DNA of 64,000 bases from Silurus meridionalis (lineage: Eukaryota > Chordata > Actinopteri > Siluriformes > Siluridae): positions 11,119,108-11,183,107 of the forward strand of contig NC_060886.1 of assembly GCF_014805685.1 (NCBI RefSeq), given 5' to 3'. This document shows, in pieces, positions 39,885 through 53,206 of the stretch (position 1 is the first letter of the stretch; every line of letters begins with the position of its first letter). The position numbers were made by a program, and so were the translations under genes. The notes below the pieces were generated by a model, which saw only the letters and a list, made by a program, of their open reading frames with translations, did not search any database and was not told the origin of the DNA.

Positions 39885-40080
39885 CTTCAAGGTGCTGGCT
39901 TTGTGCACAGGAACGCTGTCATGCTGGAACAGGTTTGTATCTCCTAGTTAATGTGAAGGAAAGATATAATTCTACAACATCATATACAATTGTGTCCCTC
40001 TAACTTTGTGTTAACAGTTTGGAGATGAAATACATACTGTATGGCTGGTGTCCCAATACTTTTGTCTATATAGTGTGTAT
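39885..40080 (-). mobile_element. Tc1/mariner-type transposon fragment
   Basis: GGCTTTGTGCACAGGAACGC, TGTCATGCTGGAACAGG and the end GGTGTCCCAATACTTTTGTC are family phrases of the repeat also found at 14175, 21396 and 48360. Only the terminal part is left, inside the last dach1 intron. Confidence 0.6.
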
Positions 40081-42580
40081 ACTGTATGTGTGTGTGTCCT
40101 CATTTTTTGGTAATTTGGTAGTGTAAGCTAAATATATGTAAAATCCTAAAACAGATAATTATAATAGTGCCTGTATGAATAAACCAAGTATTTCATGCAG
40201 CAAGACATACGTACATACAGTATATGTCATATATGTTTAAGACATTTCTTCTAACATGCTTGGGCAAATAGTATATTGCACAAATGATGTACAAATGACA
40301 CTGCTTGGGTGGAGAGGCGTTTATTGAAAACGGCAGCCATTCTTCTTAGCTGCTATCTCTCGGCACATGCAATCTAATGAGTATTGTCCATTTGCAGGAA
40401 ACATTCGCAGCGGGTGCATGCCTGAGTGAACAGCGGCCGTTCACTGCCTCCGTTGGTAAAAGCATCTGTTAGGCATGGCTCAGGAGCTTGTTTGACGTTT
40501 ATTACTCAAACAATTCTTGTGTTCGTGAGACGCTCTGTTTTTTTCATGTCTTTAAGCAACGTTCCCTTGTTTTTCGGCAGTGTAAGCTAAATAATTTAGT
40601 TTGCAAAAGTTAAAAGTGCCCGAAATACATAAAGCGGTGACAGACAGACAAAATGGTACGATGGGACGAGAATAGGAACTTTACACTGTAATGTCCTCGG
40701 GGTGACCTATTTATTTTTTATGGTACATAAAGTGTTAAGTTTTAATACAGAACGTGTTGCCGGTTCTGTGTGAATAAAATCACCTTTTTTTTTGGACTGT
40801 AAACAATATGCTCATAAATCATCCCAACATTCTGACTTTTCTGCTTCTCGCTAATAATCTGGTGTCCGCTCCAAGAAAGGTTGATTAATATAAGCTCGGA
40901 AACCCTGTGAACTTTGATTAATTGTGGCTGGGCTATGTGGCGTTCTGTGTGAACAACAACAAAGCCACGATACACAGACAGACAAACAGTAAGGCTAATT
41001 ACAGCAAGAAGACCCGAGTCTCTAACGTACTGCACTCTGACCCTCACCATTCAACCAACACTGTAAAAGTCATTACTGTGTGTATTGTGCTGCACGCTAC
41101 AACCCTGACGGTGTGGGAGAAGGAATTGCAGCTAAATGGGAACTGTTTAGCATGTATTCACTCTGGATTTACAGCTTTAGAGCTAGCTTTCAGAATTGAT
41201 TAAATATAGCCACAATTTGGCTTAAAGTAGGACGTAGAATTATTTGTGTTGAGTGCATAAAAAACCCATAAAACTGCAGTTTTCATTTGAAAAGAAAGGA
41301 CTAAGATTCAACTTCCGTATGCGCTCATGAGAAATATAAAAATCTATTAGAAGAAATTAGAAAATAAATATAGTTAGAATGTAATTCTAATATGAAGCCT
41401 GAAAGGGTTTAGCTTTGTATAACCAATTGAGGATCTCATTTCATTTGAAATGATGTGTAAAGATGCATATCTCTCACATGCAGCAGACTTGGAAAGTGTT
41501 TAACAGCATGCATAGAATATCATTACAATACAATACATAATACCACTTATTCCTTTCATGCTTTAAAGTAGGGATGTGGCTTATAACTAATACAGCTAAA
41601 GAAAACTCATAGTGATATAATGCTAAGTGCTATTATGTCGGGAAAAGAGAATAGAAAAATGAAGCAATGAAGAAATGCTATTGTGAAGAAATATATTTGC
41701 CTGGAAGCACTTTTTTTTCCAGAGGAAATCTATTGCAAATGTATCAATTAACATATTAATTCTAGGTTTTATAGAGAGGAAAATTATCACTAAATACCAC
41801 AGCATTTAAAAAAAATAAAATAAAAATTGGTAGATAAAATAAAATCTTTCAGCTCCTTGAGTGGACAAAAATCATATGGCTGGAATGTTGTTTTATAAAA
41901 GAAACTCCTCATTAAAATATGCTAAAACTTTGGCCTTTTTTAAAATAAAAAAATATTCAAATCGAGACGAAAAAGTTCATTAAAGTGGATAAATATTTCA
42001 TCAGATGCTAAATAAAACAAAGGAAATTTTTGGCTTCTCTCAGCATAAAATGCCTTTGAAAGATTAATTAATACATGTAAATTATGCAAATTATGCCCAT
42101 GCAAATATTTTATGAAGACAATTAAGGGAACCATTAATTATGGCCTTTTTTGCTTCAGTGACACTCATTCATTTAATTTTAATTTCACTTTAACTGTTTT
42201 GATGTTTAATCTCGCAACAAAGAACTTTATCTCTCCTCACAGGGTCGTGTAAACTTGCAGCACACATCAAGAGGCAGGAAGCGAGAATCGGGAGAGATAC
42301 GGAGTAGATATTATGTGCGTTATCGCTAGGAATTAGTGGCAAGATGCTCTCCCAGAAGCACAAGGCCAAGGAAAACAGGCGAGTTTATTCTTGGAATGGA
42401 TTCAAAACGCTGGAAAAGCAATTAATAAACACAGACCGCGTTAATGTAGCAGAATTACAGAGTGTGACAAAAGACAAATAGAAATAATTAGTTCTCTGAA
42501 ATTATGCCCTCATTATTATTTATTTATTTTTTCCCCCCAAACAGACAAGAGGTGAAATTATAGAAGGCATCGTGCTGGGC

Positions 42581-42583
<3 letters not shown>

Positions 42584-42651
<68 letters not shown>

Positions 42652-42677
42652 TTTTCTCATCTTAAACTTGGCAATTC

Positions 42678-42764
<87 letters not shown>
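42584..42764. repeat. (AT)n and (CT)n(AT)n microsatellites
   Basis: About 63 bases of AT, a 33-base spacer, about 53 bases of CT and then about 30 bases of AT. Confidence 0.97.
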
Positions 42765-42766
<2 letters not shown>

Positions 42767-44364
42767 CAGATATTTGCACACTTGAAAATATTTTTCAGGT
42801 AGTAGGAGACTGTTGTACATTGTAACTGTTAAGATCTACCTGAGTTGTTACTCTACTGTGTGTCTATTTTTATAGATTGTGGTGACAAAGAAGCCTATTA
42901 ACGAATGTTATCGTATTATGCACACCATTTTTGGGTTTTATTACGTGCCTTTAAAGTGACACCTTCTAAACATAACAATTAATGCATAAATATGATGAAT
43001 CCTGAACATAAAAAACTGCATTATAATAATGTGCGTGACTTTAAGTTCTAGAACAAATTTATTCAGGCCCCAGTTATCAGTGCAGCGAGCTTTGATTTAG
43101 TGGGGTTAAAAGACTCCTTTCATTGAATCCTTCCTTCACAAAAATATCTTTTAAGTAGGCTAATCAAACTGGGTTATGGGGCTTTTACTCGTGACTGGGT
43201 ATTAAAATGCCATTTCCCACATTTCATAGCAATTTCCACGGACTATTTTCAAAGGGAAATTGAGACCAGGCACAGTGATAAGGGTGGTGTTCTCAGGGCG
43301 CTCCTGGGTGCACTTATTTCACTTTAAATGCTTAGGCATGTACGACTTGAGGTAAACTACACAGCCATACTGTGCACTGTGTACAACACAAAACATCACA
43401 CAAGAGCCAGTCTTAGTTTTTGTGGCTTATTTGACATCCTCTTGCTGTTTGGTAATTGAAATTAGATGTATGCTAATTTACTTCATTAGCACATAACTAA
43501 TTTCAATTATCAGACTATTTTTTTGTGTGTTTTCCCCACACACACCTACTGTGCTAGTAGCCTGGCAAAACAAACTGTTGTCACATTGCAGAGGCAGAGG
43601 TGTCAACGATGCTAATAAGAAAAACTAAGCCAGCAAAAAAAACACAGTTCTACCACAAATCCTCATCCTACCTTAAAAATGTTTTACTGACTGATCTTTG
43701 TACTCAATATATGTGTACTCTTATATATGTATATTTAACAGACATTCCACTGGCTTGGATTCAGTAGAAACCCATTTTAGTTTCTCATATTTAGATCTAG
43801 ACTCCAGATCAAGATGTCTTTATTTGTTCACGTGATAACACCGATTTGCATGCATTAACACTACGTAGTAGTTGTGGCAGGTGTGATATTAAGATGCTGG
43901 AAAAAAAGGAGGGGGGATTGGTGGTTAATATAGGTTTTTTTTCTCTATAAGTGCCAAACATTAGTGAAGATCTAGCAAAAGTGTGGTGTGAGTGTTAATT
44001 ATCAGCACTTCCATTATTTTTTAACTTTTTCCTTTTTGATTAGCTTTCAATAGAAGAATCACTTCGCTGCTATTAGACTGTACAACCAAAGCTGTTCCCA
44101 GTAAAACCAGTCACCACCATACAACACTGCTATTACTTTTTAAGATGTGCAATAACTTTATCTGTGTGAAATATTATTAAACAAATCAGGTACAATATTA
44201 TGTGCAATATTACCCACAATTTACGTGCAATACTACCTTAAAACATGACTTAAAAAGCGTACTTTAGTTTTTTCCTATTTGTATTATTACATTGTACTGT
44301 ATATATACTGGTATTGTAGTATATGTATATTATTTTTTAGATATTTGCATTATTTTTATTTCTT

Positions 44365-44397
44365 TGTTGTTATTATTATTATTATTATTATTATTTA
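44365..44397. repeat. (ATT)n microsatellite
   Basis: About ten TTA/ATT repeats. The hydrophobic ORF through this region is an artefact of T-richness. Confidence 0.9.
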
Positions 44398-44454
44398 TTT
44401 TTATTTCTGTTCTTATTTTTTTTGTATATTCTTCTTTTTTTATATATATTTGCA

Positions 44455-44545
44455 TCTATTTTTATTTCTTTGTCTTGCTGCTGTAACATAGAAATTTCCC
44501 CACAGTGGGACGAATAAAGGTTTATCTTATCTTATCTTATCTTAC
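44455..44545 (+). mobile_element. Retroposon 3' tail with TCTTA repeats
   Basis: GAAATTTCCCCACAGTGGGA followed by CGAATAAAGGTTTATCTTATCTTATC is a common fish LINE/SINE tail. A second copy lies at 49026-49085. No 5' part is recognisable. Confidence 0.6.
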
Positions 44546-45899
44546 TTTTTGTGCCGGTCAACATTCATAAAGTTTGCACAGCTTGAAATTAAGTGCTATC
44601 TGAAGCAAATTCATATATTTGAGCATTTTCTGTGTAATGGATGTGAAATGTAAATTTCTTTCGCATTCCGTCTGTACTTCATGTTTTTAGATGTCTCCAT
44701 TATCAGTGTGTTACTGTACCTCAATTATCTAAGCCCCGTAATCACAGCTGCTATTAAAAATATGTGGAATATGATGCATGTAGGGGCAAAAAATGACAAT
44801 AAAATAAAATAAATAAAAAGTGTAATTGTAGACTCCTTTTTTTTCTCGCTTTTGAATAAAAAAAAATCCAGGGTGTTTGCTATTTAATGTTTATGATTCT
44901 CAATTACGATAAATGAACGTATAATATCAAAGTGATGCTGAATTCACCCAGAGGATAACTTTGATTCTGGTTATACAGTGTGCCTACAATGCAGCCTAGA
45001 AGAGTCTGCCATGCCTCTTTAGAATGTCATCTGGTAGTCATTAGTTACACTGAAGCATCAATCTCCATTTTCTCTGACACACTGTTCTGCCAAATGAGTT
45101 TACGTCCGACTCGTACACGTGTTCATTGAAGAACGGGTTTAGTCGAATTAGATACGTATGACGAGCTGTAAGCTGCTGATTCATTAAAAAATTAAAATAC
45201 AAATAAAAAACACTTCAGAATATAGCGTTCACAAGACTTGCAATCTTATCTGGTGGCTACTTTTGGAACAGGAGGGGCCCAACCCACCAGATTCTAGACT
45301 TTTTTTACTCTCCTGCCTTCCGCTTCAAGATTAAAGATTAAAGATATAACTTATTACTGCAGTGCAAAGCAAAAGCAATATGGACATCTGACACAAGGAT
45401 CAGAGGTTCTGGCAGTATATTGACAACAACCCAGAGTTACACTGTCTAAAATCGAATCTGGCCAAAATACTAAACTGGCAGACAGAGAATAGACAATAGT
45501 ATTTAACTGATAATTTTTTTTTTTCTGTTGCCCTTTTGGTTATTTACGTGATGTAGGTAATTATTAGTTCTGTAAATTGTATAGACACTGTTACATCCAG
45601 TCATTCTGGTACTTCCTGTACACATACTATTTTTATACATTATTTGTGAAAAGAAGACTATTTTTCGTTGTCTTCAGTGGTTGTTTCTTTTGCTCTAGCT
45701 TGCACATGTACTTATGTTTATAATTAAAGCTGATTCATACATGTTTTGTAATTGGGGCTCATTTCTTAAGCCAGATATCAACAAATGTATTTGTATATTG
45801 TTTAAAGCATTTTTATACAAAAGACATGGTATTCAGAAAAGATCAAACATGTCTATATCCTATGAGAGCTCTTGAGTTAATGCTGTACATGTTTAAAGG

Positions 45900-46105
45900 C
45901 ATTCAATAATATTTACATTTAGGGCATTTGGCAGATGCCCTCATTCAACCCTTATGCATCTGCCCATTATACAACTAAGCTTTTGAGGATTAAGGGCCTT
46001 GCTCAAGGGCCCACCAGTGGCATCTTGGTTGTGCTGAGATTTGACCCTATGACCTCCTAATCAAAAGTCCAACATCTTATTCACTGGGCTATTACTTCCC
46101 CACTA
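45900..46105 (-). mobile_element. tRNA-related teleost SINE, degenerate
   Basis: The plus strand reads ACATTTAGGGCATTTGGCAG, then GGCCTTGCTCAAGGGCCC, then text ending in CTGGGCTATTACTTCCCC. Reverse complemented, the last 80 bases form a worn tRNA-like head: AGCCCAGTGAATAAGATGTT as box A region and GGTCAAATCTC as box B. The order is that of a widespread fish SINE with a conserved central domain. Confidence 0.7.
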
Positions 46106-46845
46106 CCACAAATCATACACTGATATACTGATATGAAGCATAAGTTCAACTAGTCCAACTGGCACAAGTTGCAATTTTATATGCAGATTATTATTTCAAC
46201 AGAATGTACAATATTCATATTGTTATACTCTGTTATTTCAGATTAGTGGATTAATATAGAACAATCCAAAACAAATACATAAATGAAGACAAATAAGATC
46301 AGCCATTTAATTACGAAATGGCTCCCTATAAAAGAGTTGGTGTGTGTCTATAGTAGCGGATATACTGCAATAGTTGAGTCTCATTACTGCAAGATTTAGC
46401 ACATTTAGCTGTTTAGATGTTATTTTGTCCTGCTCAGTTCTCTGTGAGCTTTGGGGGTTTTTATGGGGTTCTTTGGGAGTCACTAAACGTAAATCAGCTG
46501 TACCATAAAATAATGCTTGGTAATTTACAAACATGTGAGTATGAAGAATGCTTTAACTGATACTTCTATAAATCTGACTAAAAATCTTTTGTTTTGTTTG
46601 GGACTATTAAACCGTTTACATAGAAAAAAAACACTAGGTGAGCACAATTGGACAAAAATCTATACATTTTAATTCATGTAAAATATGCTTTTCAGCTGCC
46701 AGACATTTTCCAGTAGATGGAATGGCTACACTTGTCCTTAGTCTTGGATAGACTGCCCCTAGGTTTGACTAAATGTGTGCTCTACAAATGGTTAGTGTCC
46801 CATTGTATACTAAACATAGTATACACTGTATACTAGCATGTATAC

Positions 46846-47018
46846 TAAAACTCTAACCAGGAACTTTCTTTCGGCTTCTCCCATTAGGGGTCGCCACAGC
46901 GGATCATTCCGCATGTTTGATTTGGCACGTTTTTACGCTGGATGCCCTTCCTAACACAACCCTCCCCATTTATCCGAGCTTGGGACCGGCACTAAGAGTA
47001 AAACTCTAACCAGGAACT
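46846..47018 (-). mobile_element. 5'-truncated SINE/LINE tail copy with perfect target-site duplications
   Basis: The body at 46866-46998 matches the SINE at 25356-25596 from the tail up to GGGACC and lacks the tRNA head. It is flanked by identical 20-base repeats (TAAAACTCTAACCAGGAACT at 46846-46865 and 46999-47018). Because the tail is shared, it could be a truncated SINE or a very short LINE copy. It lies in the last dach1 intron, about 500 bases from the exon at 47525. Confidence 0.9.
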
Positions 47019-47524
47019 AAATTATTAAAAATTAATTAAATAAAAAGATAATCTATTTCTCCTTACTTTAAGTGTATCAGTATATTTATTAAAAAAAAAA
47101 TCCAGAATATTATTAAATTCTTAGCTAGAATGACCTTAAAGTAATTTTTATGTTAAAATTGATGTTAATGCACTAAATCACCTGTAGCTTCGCTTGTAGG
47201 TAAATACTTGCATTTATGCTTCCAGAAAAAAAGGATGTAAATGTGTAAACTTAATTGTTTGAAACAGCCCAATTAATCTCTCTTTTTTTTTGCTTGCCTG
47301 ATGCTGACCATTTTACTGCACACTTTCTAAAATAATCATACACGCATTTGTTAGACAAACTGATTTTCGCTTTTTTTCAACAAAGTGTTCTCTTGACGAA
47401 TCCCAGTGATCTTGACCTTCCTCTTGAACTGTGAGAGCTGTGGCCCAGATGGTAGGCTGCATGCTTGAACAGCTGAAACTAAGGCTCATAGAGAGAGATT
47501 TATAGTCTCCTCAAAAACATGTAC

Positions 47525-47593
47525 CTTGTATTGTCCTTTCAGCATCTGTTCTGCCACTGCTGCGGTCAGTCTCTATCTCCTGGGTCAACGAGT
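47525..47593 (-). CDS. dach1: dach1 coding exon (second to last)
   Basis: 69 bases between an acceptor TTTTGCCAG and a donor GTACAT. With a split first codon (G from the previous exon plus AC) it encodes D-SLTQEIETDRSSGRTDAERT-IQ and leaves a G that opens the next split Asp codon. Human DACH1 has a closely similar segment with a few substitutions. The segment follows the coiled coil and is acidic and unstructured-looking. Phases at both ends match the neighbouring exons. Confidence 0.94.
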
Positions 47594-48359
47594 CTGGCAA
47601 AATGAAAGGATAATGACGATTAAACATCCATGACATCTGCACTTAATTAGGGAAGTTTTTTTGAACATCGTTTTTCATGATGGATGGAGGGCATATAGGC
47701 AGCATTGCATATGGCACAATAAAAGTTTAAACCATTCGCTAGGTGAGGGATGTTTGTGAATGTAAACCAGGAAGGCAGATTTTTTGCACATGTTAAACCA
47801 AACCTGTGCCTCTTTCTTCGTCCGAGACCTCAAACGTGATGCTTTTTGTGATACATCAGGAGTCTTTTATGGTGCATAAATCGTGGCCTCTTTACTGAGC
47901 TATATTGGAGACGAGGACACAGCCGTAATGCTTTCAAGAGCACGTCTCAAGTACAAGTCAAAATCAATCCTCGCATGGGATTCTGACAGCAAGCACTCAA
48001 TCACGTCAGAACAAACCAGATTTGGGACAAATGTGTCAAGCGATTATACGGCCGAGAAAGTGTTTGTTTTGAAGTCCCTCTATCATTCAGTCAGGTTAAT
48101 GAAGTTACATAAAATATTGCGCTGCAAACATTTCAGAATCATAGTGACGTGAGGGAACATTAGGATTTCAAGCGCAAACTGCAAATTTGCATGAACAAAC
48201 CATAACGATGACACAGGAAAAAATGAGAATGGTTAGGGTTAGCGCTTTCATTCCGATAGTTCTTCAGTAGATTTGTATTGTATTGTTTTTGTCTAAATTC
48301 AAGGAAGATTTCTTTTTGTATTTTTTGTTAAACCTGTTAAACCTCTTGTATGATTCTAA

Positions 48360-48780
48360 CACTACATGGGCAAAAGTATTGGGGCACTTGAATTTCCCCA
48401 TTGAATGTGGTTCTTCCACAAACTGTTACTACAATTTTAGACACATGCAATTGTATTGGATGCCTTTGAATGCGATTTAAACTGGCAGACCCAAACCTGT
48501 TCCAGCATGACAATGCGCCTGTGCACAAAACCAGCTCTATAAAGAGATTGTTTACATGATCTGGATTGGAAGATCTTAAATGGCCTCCTATAGAGCTCTG
48601 ACCTCAACCCTACTGAAAATCTTTGAAATAAATTGGAACACTGACTGCCTTCTCACCCTACATCCCAGAAAAATGCAGGTTATTATAACAGCAAAATGGG
48701 ACTAAATGTGGAATAAGATGCTCAAAAAGCACATGCGAAACCCTATGGTCAGGTGTCCACAAACTTTTATCTCTTTCATC
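48360..48780 (+). mobile_element. Tc1/mariner-type transposon fragment
   Basis: The plus strand starts with TGGGCAAAAGTATTGGGGCA and ends with GGTCAGGTGTCCACAAACTT, the terminal style of this family. Between them a decayed transposase piece reads FQHDNAPVHKTSS, with the second catalytic aspartate context of Tc1/mariner enzymes, followed by stops. It lies inside a dach1 intron. Confidence 0.75.
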
Positions 48781-49025
48781 TTTTTATATAGCGTATTTAA
48801 ATTTTTTTAAAAATCTCTTCTTTTTTTAATGGTTGAGAAAAAAAAAGAATAAATTTGCAGTTCACAGCTTGCTTCTCAACGCAAATGTCAGACAAAACCG
48901 AGGTAATAGGCAAAACTGAGTTGCTGTTGTTATACCTGTCACACCTATAACACTTGCACTAATATACACATTCTTCTTGCCAGCTTCAACCCAATACCAG
49001 AATAAAGCAGCAGTCAGTAAGATGG

Positions 49026-49085
49026 CACTATAATGTTTCAGAAATGTTTCCACTGTGGGATGAATAAATGTATATCTTATCTTAT
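49026..49085 (+). mobile_element. Retroposon 3' tail close to a dach1 splice donor
   Basis: CACTGTGGGATGAATAAATG followed by TATATCTTATCTTAT repeats the tail style seen at 44455. It ends about 17 bases from the dach1 exon edge at 49103, so almost the whole donor-proximal intron sequence is transposon-derived. Confidence 0.6.
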
Positions 49086-49102
49086 GTCGTGTCAGGCCTC
49101 AC

Positions 49103-49246
49103 CATTCAGGGATCGGAGACTCTCTGTAGGTGAGCTCTGTTTAAGGGAGTGCTCTACCTGTTCCCGCCGCTTACATTCGTACTCCAGCGCCTCCTGCAGT
49201 TTCCTTTTAGCCTTCTTCTCCTTCTTCAAGCGTTTCTGAATGATTG
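49103..49246 (-). CDS. dach1: dach1 coding exon (coiled-coil end)
   Basis: 144 bases between an acceptor CTATCTTTAG and a donor GGTGAGG. It encodes A-IIQKRLKKEKKAKRKLQEAL and continues EYECKRREQVEHSLKQSSPT, ending ESLRSLN with a split codon G. The Lys/Glu-rich heptads are the end of the Dachshund C-terminal coiled coil (DachBox-C), which mediates protein contacts in the nuclear repressor complex with Six and Eya family partners. Both splice phases fit the adjacent exons. The SSPTESLRSLN part is more diverged from human than the KKEKKAKRKLQEALE part. Confidence 0.95.
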
Positions 49247-50073
49247 CTAAAGATAGCACACACACATATAGAGAAAAAGTGGTTAAAAGCAGTCACAGTG
49301 ATAGAAAAACTCAGAATTCTGAACATATTCATGTCAGTATTGTTCACAGTAAATGGGGAAGGGATGTTCTCGTTCAGTGAAAATGGGCCGTGTCATTAGC
49401 AAAATAATTGAGCCAGAGATAACCTGGATTAACCTAAAGTTCGAATGCCAATGAGATGAGGTTCAGCGAAAAACTTTGGCAAAAAAGGAGGAAAAGCAGT
49501 CGCTGACATTATAAAATAGCCAACGGCTGCTGGGCTTCAGCACAATTACTGGGATACTTATGAGAAACTGCCTTATTAAATTCCACGTGATTCATTATGG
49601 TAAGTGAACGCACCGAACACTAACTGAGCTGTGCTCTATGGCGTTTTTGTCTACAATAGAATCCAAAGATTACAATATATACATATAATTGGATGTGTTA
49701 CTACACAGCTAGAAAGGAAAGAGGAGAAATATCTTTAGGCAATGTAGAATGTAAAGAGCATTTGTCTTTTTTTTTTTAGGATGGCTGTAATTTATTAGCT
49801 GAACTATGAACAATGTCATCGTTCCCTCTTGAGAAATGATGTGCTACATTTAGAACGTTTACCACACGAACCTCTTTCCACATATTTATTTATAATTACA
49901 TTAATACGAAATGTGCTCACAAGCATGAAAAAAGCACGGTATGCTCAGATATGTAATATGAAATCCATTTGAATGGTTTTATTGATTATCGGTCTCATCT
50001 GATACGCTCATGATTTTTTAGTGAATGGTAGAGAAAAAGGTCTGGAAAAGCACATATTACATAATCTAAGGAC

Positions 50074-50204
50074 AAAGCCAAAGTGATTGTGGCACAGAAT
50101 AATGTTGGATGTCTTATAAATGTGACTGATTCAATCAGACAGCAAAAAACGTCACCTAAAGGTGTGACTGAGTGGACCTTCTGGGACACAATCACTTTGG
50201 CTTT
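50074..50204. mobile_element. 131-base MITE-like inverted repeat element
   Basis: Arm 50074-50099 (AAAGCCAAAGTGATTGTGGC plus ACAGAA) and arm 50179-50204 (TTCTGGGACACAATCACTTT plus GGCTTT) pair with 17 contiguous matches and a few mismatches beyond. There is no ORF. It lies in the dach1 intron between the exons at 49246 and 50547. Confidence 0.7.
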
Positions 50205-50546
50205 AGACATGACAAAGAGTTAATATGTTCATTCATCCTTAGAACTCACCTAGTCAGAGTGGTTTAATTTATGCTATAGTTTGTTCGCCAATTAAATCTA
50301 TTTAGAAATATTGCAAGAAGGTAAAAACTGAAGTAATAACTGTGCAAGTAATATGTGTATATGGTTCGTATTTAATACAAAGAAATTGAATAATCTTTCT
50401 TTCAATTTAAGCCACACCCATATCATGCCCAAATCAGAATACAGGTACATAAACCATATGAATATTTCCAACACTAAACTGATACAGACACTTACACCCC
50501 TCTTATACATTCATATGTTTGTAAGTGTGAATGTGATTGTGTGTAC

Positions 50547-50694
50547 CTCTGTTCTTCTGTTCCATAGCCAGCTGCTTCTCCAAAGTCTCTCGAAGTTCCC
50601 TCTCCCTAAACAGCTCCATTTTCAGCTCAGTTTTTTCCAGCTGCACTTGTTTCTCCTGAGCACGAGCATTATCGATCGCCACCTTCAGCAGGCC
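50547..50694 (-). CDS. dach1: dach1 coding exon (start of C-terminal coiled coil)
   Basis: 148 bases between an acceptor GATGTGGTAG and a donor GGTACAC. It encodes GLLKVAIDNARAQEKQVQLE, then KTELKMELFRERELRETLEK and QLAMEQKNR, and leaves a G that is completed by CA in the next exon to give Ala. This is the start of the DachBox-C coiled coil and is nearly identical to human DACH1; Dach2 differs at several of these positions. The exon starts in phase 0 and follows the CAG that ends the exon at 53061. Confidence 0.97.
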
Positions 50695-50867
50695 CTACCA
50701 CATCATCAAGAGCATACTTTACAATTCACACACACACACACACACGAGCACTGCGCTGCAAAGAAATGCTATGAGTGTAAACACCAATATACACAATCAG
50801 CCGAACTTAAGCTCGACATCCCAATTAATGTATCAGTAATAATCAAATATAATTGATGATATACATT

Positions 50868-51552
50868 CACTAAGCACTTTATTAAAACACATGTACCCCT
50901 ACCCATGCATTTTTATAATCAGCCAATTATGTGGCAGCAGTGCAAAGTATAAAATAATGTCAGTTAGAACTCTGCAGCTTTGGATAACATTAACATGAAA
51001 CATCAGAATAGGGAAAAAAATATGATCTTGATCATGGCATGAAGTTCTGCAGATGAAAACACCAAAAAGACAGTGAGTAGTAAAGCATTTCATCATGTGC
51101 AACATGTTTAAGCATGGGCTCACCAAAAAAACATAGCATTCTCTCAAAAACATAGCCTGGTCTGATGAACTTCAATTTCTGCTGAAGAATTTGGTGTCAG
51201 CAGTGTAAATCCATTGACCCAACCTGCATTGTTTCAACAGTCTAGGCTGGTGGAGGTGATGTAATAGTGTGGGGAATTGGCATAACATTGGACTTGTTAA
51301 CACCAATCAATCATCAGTTCATGGTCATCTTCAAATGGCTACCTCGAGCATGATAATGCACCAAGTCACAAATTAGTTTCATGATCCTGAAAAATTGCAG
51401 AATCGTGTGATGTAATCATGTCAACATGGACTAAAATATCAAAGGATTGTTTCCAACAACCCTTCGAGTCCATGCCAAGAAACAACTGAGGCTGAAAGCC
51501 AATGGAGATCCCAACCAGTTTTATTTAAATGTTCTTAATAAAGTGCTCAGTG
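50868..51552 (+). mobile_element. Tc1-like transposon, 685 bases, internally deleted
   Basis: Terminal inverted repeats are visible: CACTAAGCACTTTATTAAAA on the left and AATAAAGTGCTCAGTG on the right. The inside keeps family phrases in order, including GGCTGGTGGAGGTGATGTAA, ATGATAATGCACCAAGTCAC, and TCATGTCAACATGGACTAAA. The full-length element would be about 1.3 kb or more, so part is missing, and the transposase is broken. It is inserted in the dach1 intron upstream of exon 50694. Confidence 0.82.
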
Positions 51553-53060
<1,508 letters not shown>

Positions 53061-53206
53061 CTGAATATTGGTCAGTAGGGTCTCTATCGATGACAGCCCG
53101 TCAGGAAACAGGAAAGGAGATGGGAACCCTGGTGGTAAAGCTTGACCTGCCAACGACAATCTTTCATAACTGTCCCTCGCTGTTGGAGTGCACATGGGGG
53201 CTTCTT
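53061..53206 (-). CDS. dach1: dach1 coding exon (linker before coiled coil)
   Basis: 146 bases between an acceptor TTTGCCACCAG and a donor GTAAGC. After two bases of a split codon it encodes EAPMCTPTARDSYERLSLAG, then QALPPGFPSPFLFPDGLSSI and ETLLTNIQ. The second part is almost identical to human DACH1. The first part has the same TPTARDS core but a different start. It joins in phase 0 to GLLKVAID of the next exon. The exon before it, whose last codon base completes the first residue, was not found within the window. Confidence 0.95.

Larger units (their letters stand above)
38904..47524 (-). other. dach1: dach1 last intron
   Basis: About 8.6 kb between the two last coding exons. It holds microsatellites, transposon pieces and SINEs listed separately. 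Stretches of complex, repeat-poor DNA at about 40290-41200, 42030-42480 and 43020-43560 are candidate regulatory elements; several contain ATTA-type homeodomain cores. I see no further exon. Confidence 0.6.

Noticed and set aside
44279..44491. Hydrophobic 70-codon ORF resembling a membrane peptide
   Set aside because: It is translated from a T-rich ATT repeat and lacks any family feature.
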